Shown here: positions 51,002 through 58,355 of the stretch, piece by piece | How the letters are laid out: each line of letters begins with the position of its first letter | Position numbering within the stretch: position 1 is the stretch's first letter | Notes under the pieces: generated by a model | Seen by the model: only the letters and a program-made list of their open reading frames with translations | Databases searched by the model: none | Told to the model about the DNA's origin: nothing | Source: Oscillospiraceae bacterium | GTDB taxonomy: Bacteria > Bacillota > Clostridia > Oscillospirales > Ruminococcaceae | DNA: 58,355 nt | Direction: 5' to 3' | NCBI GenBank assembly: GCA_017468865.1 | Contig: JAFUHM010000057.1 | Location: forward strand, 1 to 58,355 | Program-made: the position numbers and the translations under genes

Positions 51002-52201
51002 ATGAAGGCACTTATCATAGGCTGCGGCGGAGTCGCAAGCGTTGTAATACACAAATGCTGTCAGAACAGCGAAGTCTTTACCGATATAATGATAGCTTCA
51101 CGCACCAAGGCAAAGTGCGATGCTCTCAGGGATAAGCTGCAGGGGACTACATCCACCAATATCTCCACTGCCCGTGTGGATGCGGACAACGTTCCCGAAC
51201 TGGTGGCGCTCATGAAGGAGTATGAGCCTGACATCTGCATCAATGTGGCTCTTCCCTATCAGGATCTGCATATCATGGATGCCTGCCTTGAATACGGCTG
51301 CGACTACCTTGACACTGCCAACTACGAACCCGAGGACACGGCTAAGTTTGAATATTCGTGGCAGTGGGCGTACAGGGAGAGATTTGAGAAGGCGGGGCTT
51401 ACCGCAATACTCGGATGCGGCTTTGACCCCGGCGTTACGGGCGTATTCTGTGCGTATGCCCAGAAGCATTACTTTGACGAGATAAATTACATCGATATAC
51501 TTGACTGCAATGCAGGCGACCACGGCTATCCCTTCGCCACCAACTTCAATCCCGAGATAAACATCCGTGAGGTGAGCGCAAAGGGCTCGTATATCCAGGA
51601 CGGCAAGTGGGTAGAGACTGAGCCTATGGAGATAAAGCGTGTGTACGACTTCCCCGAGATAGGCGAAAAGGATATGTATCTCCTGCATCATGAGGAGCTT
51701 GAATCACTTGCACTCAACATCAAAGGCATCAAGCGCATCCGCTTCTTCATGACCTTCGGACAGTCCTACCTTACGCACCTGAAATGCCTTGAGAACGTGG
51801 GCATGACATCCATTGAGCCTATCAACTACAACGGCATGGAAATAGTGCCTCTCCAGTTTCTGAAGGCTGTGCTTCCCGATCCTGCCTCCCTTGGCCCGAG
51901 GACTAAGGGAAAGACCAATATCGGCTGCATAATGCAGGGCAAGAAGGACGGCAAGGACGTAAACTACTATGTATATAATGTATGCGTGCATGAGGAGTGC
52001 TATGCAGAGGTAGGCTCCCAGGCGATCTCCTATACAACGGGCGTTCCTGCCATGATCGGTGCGATGATGGTGCTCACGGGAAAGTGGAAGCGTCCCGGTG
52101 TGTACAATGTGGAGGAGTTTGATCCCGATCCGTTCATGGATGCACTGAATAAGTGGGGACTTCCCTGGAAAGAAACTTTTGAACCGAAACTTGTGGACTA
52201 A
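51002..52201 (+). CDS. saccharopine dehydrogenase-family protein (carboxynorspermidine dehydrogenase-like)
   Basis: About 399 residues. An N-terminal Rossmann motif LIIGCGGVASVVIHKCC is followed by the family's DICINVALPYQDLHIMDACLEYGCDYLDTANYE (read in parts) and CGFDPGVTGVFCAYA. These match carboxy(nor)spermidine dehydrogenases, which join aspartate semialdehyde and a diamine in the alternative spermidine pathway. The usual partner, the decarboxylase NspC, is not adjacent. The ATG at 51002 follows GGAGG; a TTG two codons earlier is unlikely. A lysine-pathway role is the alternative. Confidence 0.85.
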   Translation: MKALIIGCGGVASVVIHKCCQNSEVFTDIMIASRTKAKCDALRDKLQGTTSTNISTARVDADNVPELVALMKEYEPDICINVALPYQDLHIMDACLEYGCDYLDTANYEPEDTAKFEYSWQWAYRERFEKAGLTAILGCGFDPGVTGVFCAYAQKHYFDEINYIDILDCNAGDHGYPFATNFNPEINIREVSAKGSYIQDGKWVETEPMEIKRVYDFPEIGEKDMYLLHHEELESLALNIKGIKRIRFFMTFGQSYLTHLKCLENVGMTSIEPINYNGMEIVPLQFLKAVLPDPASLGPRTKGKTNIGCIMQGKKDGKDVNYYVYNVCVHEECYAEVGSQAISYTTGVPAMIGAMMVLTGKWKRPGVYNVEEFDPDPFMDALNKWGLPWKETFEPKLVD

Positions 52202-52213
52202 GGACGTGATCGG

Positions 52214-53167
52214 ATGAAAAGACGTTATGCTGCACTGGTGTCCTGTCTGGTGATGACGGCGGCTGCAGGGGGGACTGCCTTTGCACAGCCCTACCTTTCG
52301 GATACATCAGTCACACTCGGGGTGGGTGATACCGCAGGCGTCAGACTGATGGACTGCACGGGCAAGACGGTCTGGGAGACGAGCAACAAGGCGGTCTTCC
52401 ACTATGAGGACGGTATAGTTACCGCTCTGGGCGAAGGTACTGCCACCCTTACCGCACGCAACGGCGGAAAGAGCTATGTATGTACCGTCACTGTATCCGG
52501 TCAGTCGAAAGGTACTTCCAATGCCGATGCGTGGTCGGATCGGGTGTCGGCGGATCATACCATCCAGCCCGGCGAAGACGTGACACTATGGGCGGATGTG
52601 GGCGGCTCAGGCGTGATGGTGCGCTCGGATAATGCGGCATCCCTCAGCATAAAGCTGGGCAGCATGAATGACGGCGTCATCCCTGTGACGGTCACCGGTC
52701 TGTCCGCAGGCGTGGGTCATGTCTATGTGTACAGCGATGATGAGGTGGTCGAGTCCTTTACTGTGCTGGTGACATCCGACGGGACTGCCGCCGATGTGCA
52801 GAGCACTGCTTCGACACCCCAGCTCCAGGTGCTGGATCTCATCAATGCGGAGCGTGAGGCGCAGGGACTGGAGCCCTATGTTTACGACGATGAGATCGCA
52901 GAGTGCGCAAAGATCAGAGCCGAAGAACTGACTGTCAAGTTCTCACATACACGTCCTGACGGGACAAAGGGCGTGGATATCATTACCGGAGGCACAGGCA
53001 CCGTGGGCGAGAATCTGGGCAGGGGATTCAAGTCGGCAAGATCCGTGTATAACGCATGGATGAGGTCGAAAGGGCATCGTGCCAACATCCTTTCCGATAA
53101 GTTTACCCGAATTGGTGTGGGATACAACAAGAAGGGGAACTGCTGGGTTCTCCTGCTTTCGGACTGA
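52214..53167 (+). CDS. secreted CAP/SCP-domain protein with Ig-like N-terminal domains
   Basis: A 317-residue protein. A signal peptide (residues 1-24, ending AFA) is followed by a bacterial Ig-like domain (about 28-95, with TVWETSNKAVFHYEDGIVTALGEGTATLT read in parts), a second beta-rich domain (about 105-190) and a CAP domain (about 205-317) with LDLINAEREAQGL, FSHTRPDG, GENLGRG, MRSKGHRANIL and IGVGYNKKGNCWVLL. The CAP His and Glu residues are present. The role is unknown but probably at the cell surface. Starts 12 bases after the previous gene. Confidence 0.9.
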   Translation: MKRRYAALVSCLVMTAAAGGTAFAQPYLSDTSVTLGVGDTAGVRLMDCTGKTVWETSNKAVFHYEDGIVTALGEGTATLTARNGGKSYVCTVTVSGQSKGTSNADAWSDRVSADHTIQPGEDVTLWADVGGSGVMVRSDNAASLSIKLGSMNDGVIPVTVTGLSAGVGHVYVYSDDEVVESFTVLVTSDGTAADVQSTASTPQLQVLDLINAEREAQGLEPYVYDDEIAECAKIRAEELTVKFSHTRPDGTKGVDIITGGTGTVGENLGRGFKSARSVYNAWMRSKGHRANILSDKFTRIGVGYNKKGNCWVLLLSD

Positions 53168-53190
53168 ACGCAGCAAGTGCAGGCGTTTTT
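53167..53190 (+). terminator. possible weak terminator after the CAP gene
   Basis: AACGC (53167-53171) and GCGTT (53183-53187) pair, then a T run. The 5-bp stem is short. Confidence 0.4.
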
Positions 53191-53267
53191 GGGACGGTAT
53201 ATCTTGTCAATATGCAATTTACACAAAGTTGATGTGATATTTTAGTCAATTGAGTTTGCTTTTTGAC

Positions 53268-53296
53268 TTGACATTTGATGCTAAATATTATATACT
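53268..53296 (+). promoter_or_regulatory. nrdD promoter
   Basis: TTGACA (53268-53273) and TATACT (53291-53296), 17-base spacer. Expected start near 53303, just before the first NrdR-like box. Confidence 0.75.
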
Positions 53297-53310
53297 ATAA
53301 TAAGTGTAAA

Positions 53311-53326
53311 ACACTATATGTTGTGG
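53311..53326 (+). promoter_or_regulatory. NrdR-box-like palindrome 1 (nrdD)
   Basis: ACACTATATGTTGTGG matches the NrdR consensus acaCwAtATaTwGtgt and differs by one base from box 1 of the 14584 gene. It lies just after the predicted transcript start. Confidence 0.78.
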
Positions 53327-53342
53327 TCACTTAAATACATGA

Positions 53343-53358
53343 CCACTAAATATAGTGT
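53343..53358 (+). promoter_or_regulatory. NrdR-box-like palindrome 2 (nrdD)
   Basis: CCACTAAATATAGTGT, the second box, starts 32 bases after the first, the same spacing as before the 14584 gene. Confidence 0.75.
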
Positions 53359-53403
53359 TTTTGTTTGATAGAAAGATAAGGAACATTTAAAAGGGGTAAA
53401 GCG

Positions 53404-55656
53404 ATGATAACTCACATCATAAAGAGGGACGGCCGTAAGGATACATTCAATATAGAAAAGATAGCCAAAGCCATATACAAGGCTGCCATCGCAGTCGGCG
53501 GCAGCAATTACGATGTCGCCATGGATCTGGCTGTGAAGGTGTGCGATCTTTGTGAGAAGACCTACGGATCAAGGAGCACTCCCACAGTAGAGCAGGTGCA
53601 GGACTGCGTGGAGAAGGTGCTCGTTGAGGAAGGCCACGCAAGGACTGCCAAGGCATATATCCTCTATCGTTCAGACAGGACAAGGGCGAGGGAGATGAAT
53701 ACCCGCCTGATGAAGATATATGAGGATCTTACCTTCAAGCCTGCCAAGCAGAGCGACATAAAGCGTGAGAACGCTAATATCAACGGTGACACCGCAATGG
53801 GCACGATGCTCAAGTACGGCTCTGAGGGCGCAAAGCAGTTCTATGAGATGTACATTCTTGACAAGGAAGTGGCAAGGGCGCACCGTGAGGGAGATATACA
53901 CATCCATGACCTTGACTACTATACCCTTACATCGACCTGCTGCCAGATAGACCTTATCAAGCTGTTCAAAGGCGGCTTCTCCACGGGTCACGGATATCTG
54001 AGAGAGCCCAATGACATCTCCAGCTATGCGGCTCTTGCCTGCATCGCCATACAGTCCAATCAGAACGATCAGCACGGCGGTCAGAGTATCCCCAACTTTG
54101 ACTATGCCATGACGGACGGTGTGCGCAAGACTTACAGAAGGCACTATGTTTACAACATTGCACGATGCCTTGAAATGATGGGACTTCTTGACAACGGGCA
54201 GGAGATCTCCGATACCATTGCAGCTGAGATAAAGGCGGAGAAGAATATATACCCCGTACTTGACAATAACAACGGCTACAAAGAGGCGGAGTTCGAAAAG
54301 CTCTGCAAGTATGTATCTCCCGAAATGGCAGAGCGTATACAGAAGTATACCGCCATGAACACTGCAAAGGAGATAGACAGGGCTACTTATCAGGCTATGG
54401 AGGCACTTATCCATAACCTCAACACCATGAACAGCCGAGCAGGTGCGCAGGTGCCTTTCTCCTCCATAAACTACGGACTTGATACCTCCAGTGAGGGGCG
54501 CATGGTGATAAAGAATGTCCTCCTTGCGCAGGAGGCAGGCCTTGGCAACGGAGAGACGCCCATATTCCCCATACACATATTCAAGATAAAGGAAGGCATC
54601 AACTACAATAAGGAAGACCCCAACTACGATCTGTTCCGTCTGGCGTGCAGGGTGTCCGCCAAGAGACTGTTCCCCAACTTCTCCTTTATCGATGCGCCCT
54701 TCAACCTTCCCTACTACAAGAAGGGCGACTATAACACGGAGGTCGCATACATGGGCTGCCGCACAAGAGTAATGGCGAACCATTATGACCCGACCCGTGA
54801 GATAGTGACGGGCAGAGGAAACCTGAGCTTTACTTCCATAAATCTTCCCCGTCTTGCCATACTTGCAGACCATGACATAGACAAGTTCTTTGAGTCCCTG
54901 GAACAGAAGATGGATCTTGTGGTGGGTCAGCTCCTTCACAGATTCGGCATACAGGCGCAGAAGACCGTGCGAAACTTCCCCTTCCTTATGGGACAGGGCA
55001 TATGGATAGATTCCGAGAAGCTGGGCCCTGATGAGCCTGTGGGCGAGGTGTTCAAGCACGGTACGCTCACCATCGGATTTATCGGACTTGCGGAATGCCT
55101 TAAAGCCCTGATCGGTGTGCATCACGGCGAGAGCAAGGAGGCACAGGAACTGGGGCTTAAGATAATAGGCAGGATGAGAGCCCGCATGGATGAGGAGACT
55201 GAAAAGACAGGACTCAACTTCTCTGTCATCGCTACTCCCGCAGAGGGACTTTCGGGCAGATTTATCCGCATGGACAGGGAGAGATTCGGCGAGATCCCCG
55301 GCGTGACCGAAAGACACTATTACACCAACTCCTTCCATGTCCCTGTATACTATCCTATCAACGCATATGACAAGATACAGATAGAGGCTCCCTATCATGC
55401 ACTGACAAACGGAGGACACATCAGCTATGTTGAACTGGACGGAGATCCTGTCAACAATATAGATGCCTTCGAGAAGATAGTCCGCTGCATGAAGGAGGCC
55501 GGCATAGGATACGGCTCGATAAACCATCCTGTGGATCGTGACCCTGTGTGCGGATATTCCGGCATAATCAATGATGTATGCCCCCGCTGCGGCAGACGTG
55601 AGGAAGAACACGGATATGTTCACGAGAGGATAAGAAGGATCACTACCTGCGGTTAA
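53404..55656 (+). CDS. nrdD: anaerobic (class III) ribonucleoside-triphosphate reductase, lacking the usual glycyl-radical tail
   Basis: A 750-residue enzyme that reduces ribonucleotides to deoxyribonucleotides without oxygen. An N-terminal ATP cone (about residues 1-95, ITHIIKRDGRKDTFNIEKIAKAI) is followed by the catalytic barrel (for example DIHIHDLDYY, LACIAIQSNQNDQHGGQSIP, NRAGAQVPFSS-like NSRAGAQVPFSS) and a zinc-ribbon-like end (VCGYSGIINDVCPRCGRREEE). It then stops in ERIRRITTCG, exactly where homologues read RRxxGYL and continue about 25 residues. The stop (TAA) is clean and nrdG begins 14 bases later, so the tail is absent. Ribosome site AAGGGG. Confidence 0.95.
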   Translation: MITHIIKRDGRKDTFNIEKIAKAIYKAAIAVGGSNYDVAMDLAVKVCDLCEKTYGSRSTPTVEQVQDCVEKVLVEEGHARTAKAYILYRSDRTRAREMNTRLMKIYEDLTFKPAKQSDIKRENANINGDTAMGTMLKYGSEGAKQFYEMYILDKEVARAHREGDIHIHDLDYYTLTSTCCQIDLIKLFKGGFSTGHGYLREPNDISSYAALACIAIQSNQNDQHGGQSIPNFDYAMTDGVRKTYRRHYVYNIARCLEMMGLLDNGQEISDTIAAEIKAEKNIYPVLDNNNGYKEAEFEKLCKYVSPEMAERIQKYTAMNTAKEIDRATYQAMEALIHNLNTMNSRAGAQVPFSSINYGLDTSSEGRMVIKNVLLAQEAGLGNGETPIFPIHIFKIKEGINYNKEDPNYDLFRLACRVSAKRLFPNFSFIDAPFNLPYYKKGDYNTEVAYMGCRTRVMANHYDPTREIVTGRGNLSFTSINLPRLAILADHDIDKFFESLEQKMDLVVGQLLHRFGIQAQKTVRNFPFLMGQGIWIDSEKLGPDEPVGEVFKHGTLTIGFIGLAECLKALIGVHHGESKEAQELGLKIIGRMRARMDEETEKTGLNFSVIATPAEGLSGRFIRMDRERFGEIPGVTERHYYTNSFHVPVYYPINAYDKIQIEAPYHALTNGGHISYVELDGDPVNNIDAFEKIVRCMKEAGIGYGSINHPVDRDPVCGYSGIINDVCPRCGRREEEHGYVHERIRRITTCG

Positions 55657-55670
55657 GCAAGTTTATTCAA

Positions 55671-56213
55671 ATGGATGCTGAACAGATAATGAAGAGTGAA
55701 GATCTGACAGGTACGCTGCGCATAGCAGGTACTGTGCATGACTCCATTGTTGACGGACCCGGGATAAGGTTTTCCCTATATGTACAGGGATGCCCTCACG
55801 CTTGTGAGGGCTGTCACAATCCGCAGACGTGGAGCTTTGACGGGGGACAGGACAGACCCCTGAGGGATATATACAATGAGATCATCGCCGACCCCCTCCT
55901 TGACGGGGTGACATTCAGCGGAGGTGAGCCTTTCTGCCATGCTCACAAGCTCTATCTTCTCGGTGCGTTGCTCCGCAGGACGGGACTCAACATCGTGACA
56001 TACACGGGCTACACCTTTGAACAGCTAACGAAGCTCGGAAATGAAAAGAACTGCTTCGGGGAGCTGCTTTCGGTGACGGATATACTTGTGGACGGCAGGT
56101 TTGAACTGGAACATCGGGATCTTACCCTGCTGTTTCGGGGAAGCAGCAATCAGAGGCTGATAGATGTGCCTGCCAGCATGAAGGCGGGCAAGGTGGTCTT
56201 ATGGGAAAACTGA
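55671..56213 (+). CDS. nrdG: anaerobic ribonucleotide reductase-activating protein (radical SAM)
   Basis: A 180-residue radical-SAM enzyme that makes the glycyl radical on NrdD. The iron-sulphur motif CPHACEGC (CxxxCxxC) follows GPGIRFSLYVQG. Other NrdG stretches are GCHNPQTW, GVTFSGGEPF and YTGYTFEQL. Length is slightly above the usual 155-175. It begins 14 bases after nrdD, with no strong ribosome site, and overlaps the next gene by 13 bases. Confidence 0.95.
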   Translation: MDAEQIMKSEDLTGTLRIAGTVHDSIVDGPGIRFSLYVQGCPHACEGCHNPQTWSFDGGQDRPLRDIYNEIIADPLLDGVTFSGGEPFCHAHKLYLLGALLRRTGLNIVTYTGYTFEQLTKLGNEKNCFGELLSVTDILVDGRFELEHRDLTLLFRGSSNQRLIDVPASMKAGKVVLWEN

Positions 56214-57655
56214 GAGCCTTACCTGTTCTGATGGCGATGATGCTGTTCGGATGCTCATCGGGAAGCAGGACGGGCGGAGAGTTCACAGGAATGCTCTCTG
56301 CCGACCCTGCAAATCTTGATCCGCAGATGGCATCTGATGAGGCTTCGTACAATGTGATACGGAACATATATGCCACCCTTGTGGACACGGACAATGAGGG
56401 CATGATAAGATGCTATGCGGCGGATGACTACCATATCAGCGACGACGGCCTTGAATACATATTCTATCTGAGGAGCGGCATAATGTGGAAGGGTGAGCAT
56501 GACCCTGTGCCGCTGACGGCGGATGATTATGTCTTTGCCTACGAGAGACTGATGGATCCTGTGACAAATTCGCCTCATAAGGATATGTTTGCAGACATAA
56601 AGACAATCTATGCGGTGGATGAAAAGACGCTGGTGATAGATCTGTATGAACCTAACTGCGACTTCCTGAAGAAGATGGCACATCCTGCCTTCTCCCCATG
56701 CAACAGGGAGCTTTTTCTCTCGACGGAAGGGCGCTACGGGATGTCGGCGGAGGATACTTATGCCTGCGGAGCGTTCTATATATCGGAATGGAATTACGAT
56801 CCCTACTGGGTCGGGAATCATATCACCCTGACAAAGATACGGAGCAATTCCTTTGAGGGATTTGTCACATCTCCTGATACGGTGGATCTGCTGATCGAGC
56901 CTGAGGAAACGCCCGACATCTGCGTGTATGAAGGCGGAGAGGTGGCGAAGGGGTACAAGCTGTCGGATGCCTACTACCCCGGGCTGTCCCTGCTTGTGTT
57001 CACCGACAAGCTGAGCGATGACATGAGGGAGCAGCTCTTTGCCGTGGCGTGCGGGGCAGGGGATACATCGGACGATGAGCACAGGCGTGCCTATGCCTAT
57101 GTGCCTCCGTCGATGACGGTGATGAACCAGAACTACCGTGACATATTCCCCGATTCGAGGGGATATGTCAGGAGCATCGCAGATACGGCGGAGGGGTTTG
57201 ACAAGGAACTGTTCCATGCGATGCTCATTCCCGATGACTATACCTCATATGACACGATAAACAGGATAATCGATATGTTCGCTGAGTGCGGATACTACTG
57301 CGATCCGATGTATCTTGAGGAAAAGGAACTCGAAGAGCGCATAGGCACGGGCTACAATGACCTGTATGTATTCACGGTGAAGGCTGATCTCAACTCTGTG
57401 GACGATCTCTTTGCCAAGATATACTCTGAGTGCGGTCTGTCGGATAACGTGCTGTATTATCTGTCCTCCCAGAGCGAGGTGTCGGCAAAGGCGAAATACT
57501 CCGATCAGCTGGAGAATATGCTGATAAATGAGAAGGTCGTCCTGCCGCTCACATATGAGAGCGTGCGCATCCAGTCGAGGAATGACATAAGCGACTATCG
57601 CTATGATCCCTTTGTGGGGACGTTTAACTACAAATATATGACAGGCGAGAAATAA
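56201..57655 (+). CDS. oligopeptide-type ABC transporter substrate-binding lipoprotein
   Basis: A 484-residue SBP_bac_5 (OppA/DppA-type) binding protein. The signal peptide MGKLRALPVLMAMMLFGC ends in a lipobox, with Cys18 as the anchor. The mature protein has SADPANLDPQMASDEASYNVIRNIY and later YIFYLRSGIMWKGE (each read in parts), LTADDYVFAYERLMDP, typical of the family. No permease or ATPase genes follow, so it is an orphan. It overlaps nrdG by 13 bases and may be co-expressed with the reductase operon by position only. Confidence 0.9.
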   Translation: MGKLRALPVLMAMMLFGCSSGSRTGGEFTGMLSADPANLDPQMASDEASYNVIRNIYATLVDTDNEGMIRCYAADDYHISDDGLEYIFYLRSGIMWKGEHDPVPLTADDYVFAYERLMDPVTNSPHKDMFADIKTIYAVDEKTLVIDLYEPNCDFLKKMAHPAFSPCNRELFLSTEGRYGMSAEDTYACGAFYISEWNYDPYWVGNHITLTKIRSNSFEGFVTSPDTVDLLIEPEETPDICVYEGGEVAKGYKLSDAYYPGLSLLVFTDKLSDDMREQLFAVACGAGDTSDDEHRRAYAYVPPSMTVMNQNYRDIFPDSRGYVRSIADTAEGFDKELFHAMLIPDDYTSYDTINRIIDMFAECGYYCDPMYLEEKELEERIGTGYNDLYVFTVKADLNSVDDLFAKIYSECGLSDNVLYYLSSQSEVSAKAKYSDQLENMLINEKVVLPLTYESVRIQSRNDISDYRYDPFVGTFNYKYMTGEK

Positions 57656-57745
57656 GCTGCCATAATTCATTTAAAATTCATAATTATTTTAAATAATATG
57701 GTATATTTCCGCCTGTCAATATAGTATAATATAATAGTTGTTGGT

Positions 57746-57821
57746 GCTGATTTAGCTCAGTTGGTAGAGCACATCCTTGGTAAGGATGAGGTCGCCGGTT
57801 CAAATCCGGCAATCAGCTCCA
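57746..57821 (+). tRNA. tRNA-Thr (anticodon GGT)
   Basis: Complete cloverleaf of 76 bases with an encoded CCA. Acceptor arms GCTGATT and AATCAGC pair fully; the D loop has AGCTCAGTTGGTAGAGC; the anticodon stem CATCC/GGATG encloses TTGGTAA with anticodon GGT at 57779-57781; the T arm has GGTTCAAATCC. It is followed by a run of eight Ts. Tandem TATAAT boxes lie upstream (57725-57735), but a -35 is unclear. Confidence 0.97.
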
Positions 57822-58156
57822 TTTTTTTTGCCATTCTGCACATATGTGAGGACATTGTCGGATATCCCTTTCAGCATCGGTAATGACTGTGAAACAGCAT
57901 GGTGTATTTTTTTGTCGGCTTGTCAAGGATTTTTCTGAAAACAATACGGGATATGTCGCATCCTTTTCATAAAGGGTGTGTTTTTTGTTTTTCTGCGATC
58001 CTCTTCTTCGATACATTGTACGTAGCCGTTATAGTTTAAGCTAAGAAGGGAATACGAACAATAACAAGTATTTCACAGTCTGAGTCGGGGACTGCGCATC
58101 GCTAAACGGAAATGAACGGTTGAGGGTAAATTACAGGATAAAAACTTTGATTCTTT

Positions 58157-58190
58157 GCGGTGTACCTGCTTTGAGGGTATGCCGCATTTT
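58157..58190 (+). terminator. intrinsic terminator without an obvious gene
   Basis: GCGGTGTACC (58157-58166) pairs with GGTATGCCGC (58176-58185) through 10 base pairs, two of them G-U, and is followed by ATTTTT. Nothing coding lies before it as far back as the tRNA. Confidence 0.75.
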
Positions 58191-58192
58191 TC

Positions 58193-58221
58193 TTGCAAAG
58201 GTGAAAAAAATCTGCTATAAT
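58193..58221 (+). promoter_or_regulatory. promoter of the last, partial gene
   Basis: TTGCAA (58193-58198) and TATAAT (58216-58221), 17-base spacer, about 90 bases before the ATG. Confidence 0.7.
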
Positions 58222-58309
58222 AGTTTTTAGAAATAATCCATGCCACTACCCAACCTTTTCAGATTTCTCCGCACTATATATATGAAATCGCGTCCGGAGG
58301 GCTTTCACA

Positions 58310-58355
58310 ATGGATAAGAAAACAGCAGACAAGACCATATTTGAGTACCGTGACA
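58310..58355 (+). CDS. start of an unidentified gene (cut by window end)
   Basis: ATG at 58310 with GGAGG about 8 bases upstream; the visible product begins MDKKTADKTIFEYRD and runs off the window. Too short to identify. The separate promoter and ribosome site make it a real gene start. Confidence 0.6.
   Translation, partial: MDKKTADKTIFEYRD

Larger units (their letters stand above)
57822..58309. other. 488-bp non-coding region after tRNA-Thr
   Basis: No convincing gene. It begins with the tRNA T run. A weak promoter-like pair (TTCGAT at 58007-58012 and TATAGT at 58030-58035, 17 spacing) precedes about 120 bases of moderately structured sequence, which ends in a good hairpin terminator at 58157-58190. 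A non-coding RNA is possible; I do not recognise SRP RNA, 6S, tmRNA, T-box or a known riboswitch. A promoter for the last gene follows. Confidence 0.5.

Noticed and set aside
53671..55623. A 650-codon open frame antisense to nrdD
   Set aside because: It mirrors nrdD codon structure, has no ribosome site or recognisable domain, and nrdD is unmistakable on the other strand.
55640..55690. Frameshift or sequencing error as the cause of the short NrdD
   Set aside because: No reading frame after the stop encodes GYLVG or the RVKH tail, and nrdG follows within 14 bases. A larger assembly deletion cannot be ruled out from sequence alone.
57660..57745. Insertion-sequence end or attachment site next to tRNA-Thr
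   Set aside because: No repeat of the tRNA 3' end was found downstream within the window, and no integrase gene is present.
57813..58016. Small minus-strand open frame after tRNA-Thr
   Set aside because: No ribosome site, it overlaps the tRNA 3' end, and the composition is not protein-like.

Overview
The window reads as ordinary chromosome of a strictly anaerobic, low-to-mid GC Gram-positive bacterium, most likely a Ruminococcus-like member of the Oscillospirales. The grounds are strong AGGAGG-type ribosome sites, sigma-A promoters (TTGACA-17-TATAAT), HprK-type carbon control, an ECF vitamin transporter, meso-DAP dehydrogenase, an oxygen-independent class III ribonucleotide reductase, and several small families typical of gut clostridia. 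This placement is inference from gene content. No rRNA, phage, IS or CRISPR locus was seen.

Layout. 1-5.7 kb (+): a possible small RNA, alaS, a two-component system and a small membrane protein. 5.8-6.8 kb (+): meso-DAP dehydrogenase behind a structured leader. 13.3-6.8 kb (-): uppP, ftsK, an MBL-fold (ComEC-like) gene, DUF3006, an RpiR regulator and a GNAT gene. 14.4-13.5 kb (-): an MscS channel. 14.5-14.9 kb (+): an 83-residue protein resembling the glycyl-radical tail of NrdD. 15.0-16.0 kb (+): a zinc-ribbon membrane protein. 29.7-16.1 kb (-): a long operon, ruvCAB-glmM-methyltransferase-ecfA1-ecfA2-ecfT-truA-DUF5711-cvpA-clpE-rarA, headed by a 95-bp tandem duplication that carries its promoter. 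33.2-29.9 kb (-): a class A PBP and an RlmL-type methyltransferase. 33.4-34.9 kb (+): nadB. 39.2-35.0 kb (-): membrane and secreted proteins. 44.6-37.5 kb (-): a ten-gene run, hprK-membrane protein-lacI-fruK-dut-exoA-four small or unknown genes. 44.8-47.5 kb (+): a Na/Pi cotransporter and tyrA. 50.0-47.6 kb (-): lipoprotein-proA-membrane protein. 50.0-50.9 kb: a hairpin repeat array and a small peptide with a double-glycine-type leader. 51.0-53.2 kb (+): a saccharopine-dehydrogenase-family gene and a CAP protein. 53.2-57.7 kb (+): nrdD-nrdG and a peptide-binding lipoprotein. Then tRNA-Thr and the start of another gene.

The most interesting observation links two loci 39 kb apart. The nrdD here stops in ...RIRRITTCG, just where class III reductases normally carry the RxxGYL glycyl-radical segment and a conserved tail. 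The 83-residue protein at 14584 supplies exactly such a segment (RIRRITGYLVGTLDR... ending RVKH) behind its own N-terminal domain. Both genes have two NrdR-box-like palindromes with the same 32-bp start-to-start spacing. This suggests a split, or 'spare-part', radical subunit for the anaerobic reductase, comparable in principle to GrcA/YfiD for pyruvate formate-lyase. The other unusual features are extragenic hairpin repeats with compensatory changes, a triple 21-bp mini-hairpin behind tyrA, and the double-glycine-type peptide.
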